From the NCBI GenBank assembly GCA_015680685.1, contig MNCI01010394.1:4751-64021 (forward strand): DNA of 59,271 nt, given 5' to 3'. A program made the position numbers and the translations under genes. Below the pieces are notes generated by a model. It was not told the DNA's origin and did no database searches. It saw only the letters and a program-made list of their open reading frames with translations. Shown here one piece after another: positions 45,621 through 55,989 of this stretch; the first letter of the stretch is position 1; each line of letters opens with the position of its first letter. Source of the DNA: Gnetum montanum. Lineage: Eukaryota; Streptophyta; Gnetopsida; Gnetales; Gnetaceae.

Positions 45621-46064
45621 TGATGAGCGGTGAGTAGTTCCTACACCCAACCATATGAATCATAAGTGTTGCACTAGTGATCTAAGCAAATTCTATAGAC
45701 TTTAGCTCTCTAAATGCACAATAACCAAGGTAATGAATTAAGGACATGATCATTATCTTCTTGACTTAACTTGTGTAAGTGTATGGTTAAGTGTAAGCCA
45801 AGGCACATGATTTTTATTGATTTTATATTTTTCTCATTTAATCTAAGTGTGAGCAAAGTAATTAACTATGAATTAATCTAATTAACTATCTAATGCCTTA
45901 ATCTACTTCCTAACATAAGCATCTAGTTCCACCTTCTATGCACATCCTAAACTCATTAAAAATACTACTAGGTTACCAAGTGTTAGGCTACTAAGCCAAC
46001 TAAGTGATAACACTATTGGGATTACCAAGTGTTAACGGGATGTTCGAGGTGATCCTACTTATGT
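45621..46064 (-). repeat. H2 5' LTR, truncated
   Basis: Matches 13109 to about 13553 base for base in layout. The outer 400 bp (U3 and TATA) are gone. Beyond about 46064 the sequence is H3 ORFx, so a deletion or recombination joint lies here. Confidence 0.8.
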
Positions 46065-46659
46065 ATGCCTTATTGTCTTTGTTGTACACCTACTTCAGCC
46101 ACAAATTTCTAGTTTTTGCATCAAACCTTGTGGACAGATGCACCAACTTGGCCCCCACATTTAGTAGATTCAGAGCCTCTACAATTGCCTTGAATGAAAA
46201 AGAAATAGTGACTCTATCAATGTTGACTATGGTGCCTTCTTCCTTATTATGCCAAAACTGGTATGCTTTACAAAGGTACCATTCACCACTTTCAAAAAGG
46301 ATGTGCCATAATGGTGATGCTGGGAGTTGATTTTGAACTGCCTCAGGGGCAAATTCCATAAATGGACTAAAGTTCATTTCCATGATGACCATGGTCAACA
46401 TGGATTTCTCCTAAATGGCTTCAAAGCATTCTTGGAATAGTGTGAGGCGTTGTCCTTGCACTGGGGCTTGTGGTTATGAGGCCTCTTCTTGGACTGACTG
46501 CCCTGTAGCAGAAGACTCTTGATGAATACTAAATGACTAGGCCTCTTGTTCTTCAAGTTTAGCTAGTGGGCCTTATTCTCCTAGTCGACTTCTATCACCT
46601 CCTAGGCATTTGGCTACACCTTGCAAAGGTCCTTCTTGTATTCCTCTTTTTGGGGCCAT
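46065..46659 (-). pseudogene. H3 ORFx, N-terminal part
   Basis: ATG at 46659 follows GTTGTAG. It starts MAPKRGIQEGPLQGVAKCLG. After a few stops comes an open 103-codon frame (46401-46090): MNFSPFMEFAPEAVQNQLPA, SGEWYLCKAYQFWHNKEEGT and FKAIVEALNLLNVGAKLVHL. It aligns with H2 ORFx at 16770-16490 (ELNFGPFLDLVP, EKWYMGETYLFQN, KAIVEALKLP). This two-copy agreement shows ORFx was once a real protein. Function not recognised. Confidence 0.65.
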
Positions 46660-48379
46660 CTACAACCATTCAAGGATTTGGTGTTACTAAGGTGCTGTCA
46701 TTTATCATGAACACATTTATACCCTACTCATGACCATAGTTCTATTAAGTTTTTAGCTCATATGATTGCAGAGTTAGAAAAAAAATAGAGAAATGCCCAA
46801 AAGTGTTATCTTCTATTATGGCCCTTTGCAATTGGTTTCTTTTTCCTCATGTATAGCTTATAATAGTGATTATGATCCTTTTGGTGATAGAATTAAAGGT
46901 TCTTGCATTCATACGATTGATTGTTCATTAAAACACTTAAGGTTTTTTAACCTTCTTACCCTTATAATACCTTTTGGGCGATAACAAATTTTAAAAAATC
47001 AACGCGAGTTTTCCATGCAAGCACCCTCCCCCGACTAAATTGAACACTCCAGGTTCAAATAGGTTTAAAAACCATGAAAATCATAGTGGTGTGAAGCAAA
47101 ATATTGTAAGTGGAAGTTGATTGCGTAGAGCCCTTAGTCGCGAGAGAAAAATGCAAAAACTCCCCTAGCTTTGGAAGATGCAAGAAAGGGGATAATAGAT
47201 CCATGGGATAGAATAGAAAGTTATTGATAAGGAAAAGTTATTGAGGTTAACACTTATGTAGGTGGAAGATGTAAGATGATGCGGCTATGTCAAACAAGCA
47301 TGAGTTACAATAGTTACACAAGTGGATCCTCCCCAAAGCAGGCTTTAGCCCTTAATGTCCTTGTATAACCACACCTAGAAATGTCTATAGGCACCAAAGG
47401 GGTTGAATGCAATGCATACCTATTGAACAAAACACACATGCTAAAACCACCAATTTGAGAAAATAACTCTATGTTACACAAAACCATAAGTTAGGATAAT
47501 ACAGACAGTGAGATGAAATGGAGTTTAGAAGGGATTGTAGAAATTGGAACATGAGGTGCCTTACCATAGGCATAATGAATTCTTATGTTTATTAATGGTT
47601 AAGTAATCATCAACCCTTCTATCCAAGATTTAAACCAAGTCCATACCACATTCCAGTGACATCACATTATTTCATTACTTTGTTCAACAACCATAAGACT
47701 ACCACAATTGCAAGGAGTAGCATCACTTGGCATTTCTGTCCAAGGGAGGAGTGTACTCATCCAATGAAACCCTCAGAAATTTATTCAGTGTCCTTTTATT
47801 TTACTCTTACTTTCATTTATCATTAGATCTACAAGGATATAATTACAACCTTAGCAACATGATAGAACATACAAAAGTGGTCAAAGAGAATCCACAAATC
47901 CCCTTGATGTCACATCCTTCACATTCCCACTTGGTTCTTCACTTTTCTATCTATGCACCATGATTATGAGTTTATTCTTGGTTTTGGTGATGGAAAAGAA
48001 TATCATTATAACCAAGGTAAGAACCTCTTATTAATGGAATGGATGTATGGATGATGTGACCCCACTATTCGAATAATCGGTCCATCATGACTTGTCAACT
48101 TAACCTTACCTCAATGGGCTACATGATCATTTTATTCAGAAGAGAGATTACTAACAAAGGAGATGAAAACAAAATGTGGAAAAAGTTGAAATGAATAGGA
48201 GAATTTGTATCAAGAAATGAGAAAAGGATAAAAATTTGTAAAACAAAAAGATAGAAAACACCTATTAATTCTAAATGTTAGGATGGGAAGTTTCCCCCAC
48301 GAGTAAGCATTTAATCGTGGCAAGAATTAATAAGCAAATAGGCAAGCTCCATGCATGTGTGAAACAGTGTTAACCTTTC
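46660..48379 (-). mobile_element. H3 3' noncoding region
   Basis: Minus strand: GTGGGGGAAAC purine tract (about 48300), A/T-rich filler, purine-rich block at about 47321-47343, a GCAAAAACTCCC segment near 47154 shared with H2. No supported gene; plus-strand ORFs such as 47727-47963 are chance. Confidence 0.65.
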
Positions 48380-50737
48380 ATTTTCGAGCCACTAGGTGTC
48401 TCTTGGTTTGGTGGCAATTGCGTAGACAAGTTGTTGTTCCCACACTTGGCTATTAATTGTACAGTGGATCAAAGCATGAGTTGTGTCAACGTTGCAGATG
48501 TCTAGCCCATGATTGCACCCTTGATCATGATTAGGTATGCATGGATTCATTTGTCTCCACACAATGCTAGATCCATTGCTTCTATTAGGTGTTAGAGTAA
48601 TGATGAATGGTGGCCCTTGCGTATGATCAAAGGATGTTGCTTGTGAAAGGAAAGGCATTGCACTAGATTGGCATTGTGTTGGTTTGGATGATGTGATAGG
48701 TCGATGAGTGTTACACTTCCACCTAGGAGCTATCATAAAGAAAGGACATTTCTGAGTTTGCGATGGAAACCTACTAGTATCAACATGTCTATGCACATTC
48801 ACAGCATAAGTGGCATTCGTTTGTTGATGTTGTGGTGCTAAGCCTTCCGGTGTTGTTGGCGGTGGCATGTGATGAGGTGGAGTATGAGAATATTGAGGAT
48901 ATGATGGAGGGTAAGAGGTACGAGGTGGTGATCCTTCAGGAGATGTCATGGGTTGATGATACTCGGAAGAGTGATAGTAGCGATTTGAAGTAAAGGACAC
49001 AGAACTAGTTGGAGAAACAGCATGTTGAACATAATATCCATATAGTTTTGGCTAGTAGTAAGGGTAGGGCTAGTTTGGTGATGGCCTCCCCCATGACTGT
49101 GGGTTTTGCCACTACGGTTGATGATAATGTTGAGGCTGGTAATAAGTCCCCTTAAGATAGTATGATTGGTTGTGGAACTGTTTATAATTACTGTGTGGAA
49201 AAGGAAATTTCCTGGGCATGTGCTTTTGTACGAATTTAGGATTTAATGCAAAAGGCCAATACTCATGTAGATGTGACACAACTGGGAAATGGCCCTTCGA
49301 GTGGTCATATATGCAAATGTCACATTTGTCATCTTCATTCATGGTTGAATCTATAGCCTTTTTTTCTTCAGCCATTTCCCTTGTTTGTCAATAAGTATTC
49401 CTAGTTGTTTCTTGGTTCTTCTTCCTCAATTTATTGTGATCACCTCGTTCATTTTGTGTTACCTTCGCCTCTACAACTTCTATGAAAGTTGTAACTTTCT
49501 CATTTATCCACTCTGACATCCTATGAAACTTTGCTTCAAGCTCATCAATAAACTTCTGTATTGACAAGGTTCATCACAGAATCACCTTATCAAGAGTGGT
49601 CTCTTTCTCCTTGCCATTGATGTGAACCTTCTTTTGAAGAGTTGGGTCCCAATGATATTTCTCAACATCCTCCCATTTGCATAGATCTCCTTCTTTTGCC
49701 ACATGCTCGATTAGCTCTTAGATCTGATGGGTTCATAACTCGTATACTTGACTTGGAGCATACATCCCCAAGGGTCTCCCTTGTTTCATTACGAAGCCCA
49801 TCTATGATGTGAAAAAGTTGCTCTTCCTTAGAGAAACCATGGCCTGGGCACCTATTCAGCAGAGAATAATATCTATCTAAGGCCATGTCCAAGGGTTCAC
49901 ATTGTTCTTGTCCCCATCCTTAGATCTGTCTCCTAAGGTTGGACACCCTTGCATAGGTTTGGTATTTTTCGTTGAAGAGTTCCAACATTGTGGACCACCG
50001 TCGAATTGAATTTGATTTTAATGATCTATACCACACTTCAACTCTATTGATTAGTGTCTTAGAAAAGAGCTTAAGCTTTTGCCACCCACTTCCAATGTTG
50101 TATGAGACACAGGCATCATGGAAGGCTTGTAGATGATGTTGTGGATCCAAATCGTAGCCTCCCACAAATTTAGGGATATTGTTTATGTCAAGCCTAAGTA
50201 AGCGACTATTCCTGCAATGCCTGTGGGATATCTTAACTACCTCTATGATTTGCATCAGGCTCTTAGTGGCTAACAAGGGTTCATCATCATCAGACATGTT
50301 GTGATGAAAATTTCTATTTTTATTTTTTTAATTGTGGCAATTTTGTCTATGTTCATTTTGATGTCTTTGATTTTTCCTATGGATTTGATTTCTATTTTTA
50401 TTTTGACCCCATAGTGGAGCTTTGTCTCTATACGTACATTCATCTTTGTCAGAACTAAACATTGAAGAGGAAGAGGAAGATGAGAAACTGGGAAGATTGC
50501 CATGGCTTCTATAATGTTCCCTAGGGTCCCTTGATTTATCTTTTTCAGGTTTTGAGGAGGTCCTAAGCCTTGAGGCCCTCCCTGGTCCAGGACTTACTTT
50601 ATCTCCTCTAGGGTTGTCTATCTTAGGTGAATGTAGTTTTTGAGTGTTGTCAAGCTAGTCATGAACATATATCTCGCTAGTTCTCCAATGAATGTTCTGG
50701 CCATATAATGCATCATCACTTCCTTGTGAAATAGACA
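48380..50737 (-). pseudogene. H3 gag with novel C-terminal tail
   Basis: ATG at 50737 (MSISQGSDDALYGQN). Basic/acidic linker, then open capsid frame 50297-49920 (LLRLDINNIPKFVGGYD, GWQKLKLFSKTLINRVEVWY, RRWSTMLELFNEKYQTYA). Zinc-knuckle variant CDICIYDHSKGHF near 49325-49290 (last Cys lost). Then an open 202-codon frame (49000-48392): Pro/Tyr/His-rich start, then CPFFMIAPRWKCNTHRPITS, AMPFLSQATS, ending ATKPRDT-WLEN. This tail matches E2 and replaces protease-pol. It is the best copy of the tail, largely free of stops. Confidence 0.78.
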
Positions 50738-50843
50738 TTATTTTTAGTTAATGATGTGTGTGATTTAATATTTTTTGAAAGATATATTGTTAATGCATTT
50801 ACAACGATCATGTATAATATAACTAATCTAGATAACTAGCACC

Positions 50844-50863
50844 ATCCTTGGCAATGACGCCAA
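50844..50863 (-). promoter_or_regulatory. H3 primer binding site
   Basis: Minus strand TTGGCGTCATTGCCAAGGAT, the best preserved tRNA-Asp-type site in the window, directly after the LTR. Confidence 0.85.
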
Positions 50864-51731
50864 TGATAAGCAATGAAGTATTCCTATGCCCAACCATACG
50901 AATCACAAGCATGCATGCACAATACAATCAAATTCTATGAATGGGACTAGTTGTGACATCTAAATTGTTACGCCTTGATCACAGTTCCCTATCTTCCCAT
51001 TTGGACTAGTGGTAACTTTGTCACGTATGTTTTAGTCCAAAATGAGGCATATGATAATTGATGTTGTCTAACCCTAAGCTACTCCTAATGATAATAAAAA
51101 AATTGATTAATTAAGCTAATTAACAGAGGAAAGTAAAATCTAAACTAACCTGTGTGTATTCATTCCTAATCGTCCGTACACGCCTTGAACTTCATGTAAC
51201 TACCATTAGAATTACCAAGCATACGTCACTGGGCATACCAAACAATACATTGCTGGGCTACCAAGTAATTACACTTAAGCACTCGCAATTAGTCATACTT
51301 ATTCTACTTAATGACAGGAATAATAAAGAGCAATAAATGGAAACATTACCTATGGAAAACAACAAACGATTAAACAATTGAAAGCAATAATAAATTTAAG
51401 TGGATGCTACAATGATAAAAGTAATCTCAATCTTTATTGCTAATCATGTAACGCGTCCAAGTACATCACACTTGAATAAGGATATCATACAAACACTTAA
51501 CATCACACTGCAAGCATACACTGGAAAACAATAGAACTTGAAATCAAAAATCTATGAAAAAGCTATCTAAAATCTATCAACAATCTATATCCCAATCGTG
51601 CACCCAAGTGTGGTATTTATAGGCTAGCACAGAAGACAATATCGGATACCCGACATCAAAGGTTGTGCCCCAATATCGGATACTCAACATCGCAGCCCCA
51701 ATATCGGAGTCGTGCAAGACATGACTCATCA
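50864..51731 (-). repeat. H3 5' LTR
   Basis: 868 bp. Minus strand starts TGATGAGTCATG and ends TGCTTATCA (terminal CATCA changed to TATCA). TATAAATA at 51614-51621. U3 has repeated TATCCGATATTG and GATGTCGGG motifs, the same type as E1. Confidence 0.85.
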
Positions 51732-52045
51732 ACTTGGAAACAATATAACATAACGTCCGCCTCTGAATATCTTTTGTAGTGTTTCTTTTTCTCAAACAAT
51801 AGAAAATTCCCAAGTTTTCCAACAATACAAATTTTATTAGCTAATTCTTTATGAAAGTCATGATAGCCAAGAAATTCTTTCACCACCTAAGATTTCTTCA
51901 CTTATAGCATTCCAATCTTGTTTGCTAATATTGAAACTAGACTTTTATTAAGTCAATATGTAGAGCTAACACAATAAGGGGTGTTGGAACCCTAAAATAA
52001 ATGTAATATAAGTACACCTTAAGATATATAGTCTAATTATAACTT
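51732..52045. other. Flank of H3, no recognised gene
   Basis: Minus-strand codons near 51830-51735 read ANKICIVGKLGNFLLFEKKK and then SEADVMLYCFQV, which looks protein-like but matches nothing I know. It is cut by the H3 LTR. It could be an exon or older TE coding sequence. Confidence 0.3.
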
Positions 52046-52122
52046 TATAACTGAGCATTGCCCACTAGAATCGAACCCATAGAGCGTTCAAATCAAGAAT
52101 CTTACCACTAGGCTAACACTTC
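52046..52122 (-). repeat. tRNA-derived SINE-like sequence with A and B boxes
   Basis: Minus strand has TAGCCTAGTGG (52115-52105; fits the pol III A box) and GGTTCGATTCT (52077-52067; fits the B box), about 27 bp apart. The flanks do not pair as an acceptor stem, so it is not a working tRNA gene. Plant SINE heads have the same GTGTTAGCCTAGTGG start. The 3' limit is unclear. Confidence 0.55.
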
Positions 52123-52453
52123 ATTGTTGATATGCAAAGCTAACTAATATACAATCAATTATGTATGCTGGCCATTAAATAAATAAATAAACTTAAAGGA
52201 TTGGTTCAAATCCAAGTTTATTTTATTAAATTAAAATAATTTTTTTAATAAACTCCATATGCAAAGCCTTGGATCTACTGAACAGACTTCACTTTCAGCC
52301 CTTTGGGGTAAAAATAATAATAATATTTATCTGAATACAAACCTTTGGGTTGAACTGTAACTTTTATATTTATCATTCAAAATATGAGATTGACAATTTA
52401 ATATTTTATAATTACATATATACCTATATTTCTGCAAAACTTTAAAACATTGC

Positions 52454-52895
52454 CTATATAAATTGCTCTGTACATGCTCTCTTCTTTTGGGACCATACAG
52501 GACCATATATTGCCAAGTGTGTTCGACCATACCGTCTATCAACGATCTGTCCAAGAGCAAGCAAGGTGTCAAATTGTTATTACTCATCATAAGCAATGTC
52601 TCTAATGACATAAAATCCATCATCAAATTTACCTTCACAAGAGATCCACAGGAATCATTCATTATAATACTACTAGGATGTTCTACCAACTGTCCATCAG
52701 ATAAAAAATTTGAATTAGGGTTAATAAATGAAATTAAATTTAAAAACGGATTAGTTAAGTCAAAAATATTAGCTCTTACAATAAATGTATCCTTCCCTAT
52801 TAATGGTGACTTTGAGAGTTGACCCATCAGAACTGGGTAGTTTACTTCCTGGTAAGGTGGTGTCACACTGACATAATCAAAAGATTGACGGTCAC
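52454..52895 (-). CDS. rsmD-like: RsmD-like rRNA (guanine-N2) methyltransferase, last three exons
   Basis: Minus-strand exons: 52895-52780 (116 nt), 52689-52633 (57 nt), 52546-52454 (93 nt, stop TAG at 52456-52454). Introns are 90 and 86 nt with clean sites (TACAG/, /GTAAGA, GGACAG/, /GTAAAT, GGACAG/) and matching phases. The first exon reads GDRQSFDYVSVTPPY, then EVNYPVLMGQLSKSPLIGKD. VTPPY is the catalytic motif IV (xPPY) of RsmD-type methyltransferases; bacteria have DPPY. The second has LVEHPSSIIMNDSCGSLVK and the third DRRYGRTHLAIYGPVW. Plant homologues act on chloroplast 16S rRNA. The AdoMet-binding N-terminal exons are not in the window and probably lie beyond 59271. No stops, so the gene may be live. 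Confidence 0.82.
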
Positions 52896-53491
52896 CTGTA
52901 GTTATTAGCAAGATTTTTGTAAGCAACATACACCATAAGCAAACGGGGAGGAATACAATTAGATAAGAACACATAACAAATGGTGTCGTTGTCCTTCAGA
53001 ATATTGTGTAAACTGTTTCTTTTACAAATTTCGAATAAGCATAACAAGACACTCTGCATTCTAAAATCTTAAAAGAAAAATAAGAAAATTCACATTTAGA
53101 ACAGACATATTACAGAGGTTTTTCCAGGTAGGGATTGGTCTGTCTGAGAGACATTGGCTAGACAACCGTATGGTTTGTATATTCAAAATCAGTGGGTTTT
53201 CAGGTTCCCCATACCAAATAGTCAAAAGATTCACATGGGCATGACAACTCTCTAATAGTTTCTTACATACGTGAGGCTGGCTCCTGGAGGGCAGCAGCCA
53301 ACCCTACATAGTGACGCTTCATATAAAGCTATTTAAGCTTCCGGAGTGCTTTCTGGGACTCTGGGTAAAAGCTAGTTCAGTGTGAAATGGTTTGAGGTGT
53401 TGTCCTTATCAAAATGGATGAACAATTTCAACCATAAATACACGTACTTTTCTTTTGCACAATGCCTCATCATAAAGGTCATTGTCTAAAA
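52896..53491. other. Probable intron sequence, nothing recognised
   Basis: Follows the acceptor TACAG at 52900-52896 on the minus strand. No exon with RsmD motifs was found. Confidence 0.4.
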
Positions 53492-53622
53492 CTAAAGTTG
53501 AAATTTTCTTGCTGCATCAACGTGTGTAGCTTTGGATCTTTTGAACAAAGATGCAGTTTCAGCAATTTCTTCTACGGACTTTCTTATATGTACGCACAAA
53601 GCATTGACATCACCTGTGCCTT
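53492..53622 (-). other. Unassigned exon-like ORF
   Basis: Minus strand frame GDVNALCVHIRKSVEEIAET then ASLFKRSKATHVDAARKFQL and stop. It is preceded by GGCACAG, an acceptor-like end. Composition is protein-like (charged helix). It does not match RsmD, and I do not recognise it. It could be an exon of another transcript or chance. Confidence 0.3.
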
Positions 53623-53712
53623 GTAGTGTGCACGTCATTAATTTTATCAACAAGCTAAAGTTCATTGATGTTAACATTTGCATAATAAATAAAGACATTC
53701 TATCTTAGCTAC

Positions 53713-54284
53713 ATCAGCATGATCTTTGCACCATTGTTCATCCCTGAGGCTCAATTGCAAATTTAAAAACAGATCAATGGATAAATTTCATCATAACTAG
53801 TTTTTTGTAAAATGTTTTTCTAGTTCAGACGATGAATTGTGACCTCAACAACTGGGTTGTGATCCTTGCGATGAAACACACAGAATTGGTGTGGGATGGC
53901 CAAATATCGAAAGGCCAAAATGTGGTCTTGGCCTTTTGTTCTTTAGCCGTCTCCTTGGATCATGATCTTGATCACAGCATGTTTTGGTTGTTAGGCGTTC
54001 CAACAACCTTGAAACTGCAAAAAAAATTTAAAACTACTTAGCATCTGGTTACAACTGATGGTGCAACTCAGTTGTGGATTTTGATATCTGTGTCACAGGT
54101 TGCAACAACGAGAAAATTGTGTTTTATCACAAGGATCAAAACCCAGTTGTTGAGGTCACAATTCATCCTCTGAACGAGAAAACATTTTACAAAAAACGAG
54201 TTATGATGAAATTTATACCTTAATCTGTTTTTTAACCTGCAATTGAGCCTCAAGAATGAACAATGGTGCAAAGATCATGTTGAT
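53713..54284. mobile_element. MITE with long terminal inverted repeats
   Basis: Left arm 53713 to about 53880 and right arm about 54115-54284 are inverted copies of about 170 bp, near 90% alike by eye. Shared blocks include CATGATCTTTGCACCATTGT and GACCTCAACAACTGGGTT. The unique centre is about 230 bp and the whole is 572 bp. It has no transposase. Apparent ORFs at 53832-54041 (+) and 54068-54271 (-) are the two arms read in opposite directions. Target duplications were not identified. Long arms suggest a Mutator-like or foldback origin. Confidence 0.7.
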
Positions 54285-55020
54285 TCATAAGGAAACTGTA
54301 TACAACTTGATCTAGCTTGGAAACCCCAATTTAGGGTGTAAACATTCATGAAACAGCATGAAGAGCTTTTGATCTTTTAGTTAAGTCACTGATTAAGCAT
54401 GAAGAACATAGATCTATGAAAAACTCAACATAAGTGAGAGATCCACCATTATTTTCAGGAGATCATGTGAGAAACATAACATGGAGCAGATCTGAAACAT
54501 GTATGATATTTACTGAAAACAGAATGATGTTTACAGAAAACTTCAAGCTAAAATTGCTAGTGTTCGAGATGTGAATGCCCAAAACTGGCATAAGAGAAAC
54601 AACAAAGAAATGTGAATGGATAGAATGCAACAAAATCAACTCAAAAAAGCGTTCAACTGATTCAGCAATGTGGAGAGATGAAGTACCTCTTTATAGGCTA
54701 TTTAGAGGTCAGGGTTTTCTTGGTAACCAGAAAAGGATTTTCAATCCGCTAAAAACACCAGAGTCAGTGATACACTTTATAAGGATCAATACCCCATAAA
54801 TTTGGATGGTTTTAAGGTCATAACCACATAACATGAAATTACACTTTTGACTAATTGACTTTGTTATTTTTATAGCAATTTCGCTTTTTTGAAACTCAAA
54901 TTTATAATCTTTCTTATCAATTTCATTTTCAAAGCCAACTTATTTTGTCCCAGGTAAAAATCTATTTCACTAAACCTTTGTATCAAATTTGTTTAAACCA
55001 TTTTAAATGGTATTCTCACA
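54285..55020. other. No feature recognised
   Basis: AT-rich; the plus ORF 54575-54799 is protein-like in places but has no recognised motif. Confidence 0.4.
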
Positions 55021-55450
55021 TTTTAACAACATGGGGGTCTAGATCGAGGCAGCAGATGGTCGTCGTGTGTTGGTCTGTTCACTGCAAAGGGCCAAGCGTG
55101 AACATCCATCGACTCTGAAACAGAACACTACTTAGCTTGTTTTACTGTGAAATACTTCTCGTCTCTTTCATATTCATAAAATCCCAAAGTTTCGTGTCTT
55201 CAACCAAAGAAGTACTAGTTACAGTTGAAGAAAATTTTTGTATATTGTGCACAGATTCTCCATTGCAGGTGCGTTCACATGTCATGCAGTATCAATAGTT
55301 ACATCGGAGACATCAAATTTTGATCTGAAGGATTTCAAAGATGGAGTATATAATGTCACTGACAAAGGAGTACGAACATAGTAGAAATCAATATACTCGA
55401 GGAGACTTTGAGCAAATTCTGATTCTGCTAAGTACATGGTATTCAAATTG
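55021..55450 (-). other. Unassigned coding-like segments
   Basis: Minus strand has a 50-codon frame from about 55430 to 55290 (AESEFAQSLLEYIDFYYVRT then PLSVTLYTPSLKSFRSKFDV), preceded by CTTAGCAG. A second short frame near 55110-55030 starts MDVHAWPFAVNRP. GC content is higher than around them. Not recognised; they may be host exons or TE remains. Confidence 0.25.
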
Positions 55451-55989
55451 AATTCTTAGATTTCGTTTGCTCTGCTTTATGCAACAAATGGTTAGCAGTT
55501 ATTCGACCGACAATTGAATTGCAACTACTCGCAGCTTCAGTTGAACACGTAAAAATCTAAACTTCAACAAAACCTAAATTTCTTTAAGCAATAGTCATTC
55601 TGCATGTGTTTGCTTGCAGAGAAATGGGCACAAAGATAGTCATTGCTTTGATGACGAATTTGTTCAGTAAATTAACCAAATTTGTTTTATGAAATGATCA
55701 AATTTTATAGGTAGAATGTTGAATTTGGTAATGATTTTGATTAAATTGGTATAGTAGTTAAAGTGAATTAAAAAATGAGTGAAACTGGTTTGAAATATAA
55801 ATAAAATTGAAATTAACTAACAACAAAATTGGTTTTGATTTTAGCGAAATTGGTGGAGAAGAGAGTGAAATCAATCACCCAAAGGAATAAATATTGTTGG
55901 AAATCTAATGTACCTGAAGAAAAACTTCATGTAAATGCAGTGATGGCTTAGGTTGCCTTAATTCTATTAGGTAGCCAACCATTGAAATG
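55451..55989. other. AT-rich, nothing recognised
   Basis: No supported gene. It may include the 3' end or LTR of the adjacent copia element, but no boundary was found. Confidence 0.35.

Larger units (their letters stand above)
13109..46064 (-). mobile_element. H2: Athila-like gypsy element carrying three nested relatives
   Basis: Read on the minus strand: truncated 5' LTR (46064-45621), tRNA-Asp-type primer site, gag (45470-43061), protease (43060-42690, resuming 36239), RT/RNase H (35600-34291), integrase (34290-33100), 3' noncoding part (33099-32466, resuming 27585-26941), ORFx (26940-26732, resuming 16817-14226), and 3' LTR (13962-13109). The gaps are E2, E3 and E1. The two H2 LTR parts are clearly alike over 444 bp. 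Removing the insertions and one duplication each gives about 11.7 kb. All frames are decayed. Confidence 0.85.
46065..51731 (-). mobile_element. H3: gag-only gypsy element, 3' end lost
   Basis: Minus strand: 5' LTR (51731-50864), tRNA-Asp-type primer site, gag with novel tail (50737-48380), 3' noncoding region (48379-46660), and the start of ORFx (46659-46065), cut by the H2 LTR. No protease, RT or integrase. The gag-to-3' junction is the same as in E2. Confidence 0.8.

Noticed and set aside
13109-51731. H2 and H3 as one giant element with LTRs at 13109 and 51731
   Set aside because: There is a second primer site and LTR at 45601-46064, two gag genes, and the outer flanks (ccaag, acttg) do not match.
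52046-52122. Functional tRNA gene
   Set aside because: A and B boxes fit, but the acceptor and anticodon stems do not pair.
53832-54271. Two genes sharing the protein start MNCDLNNWV
   Set aside because: They are the two arms of one inverted repeat read from opposite strands.
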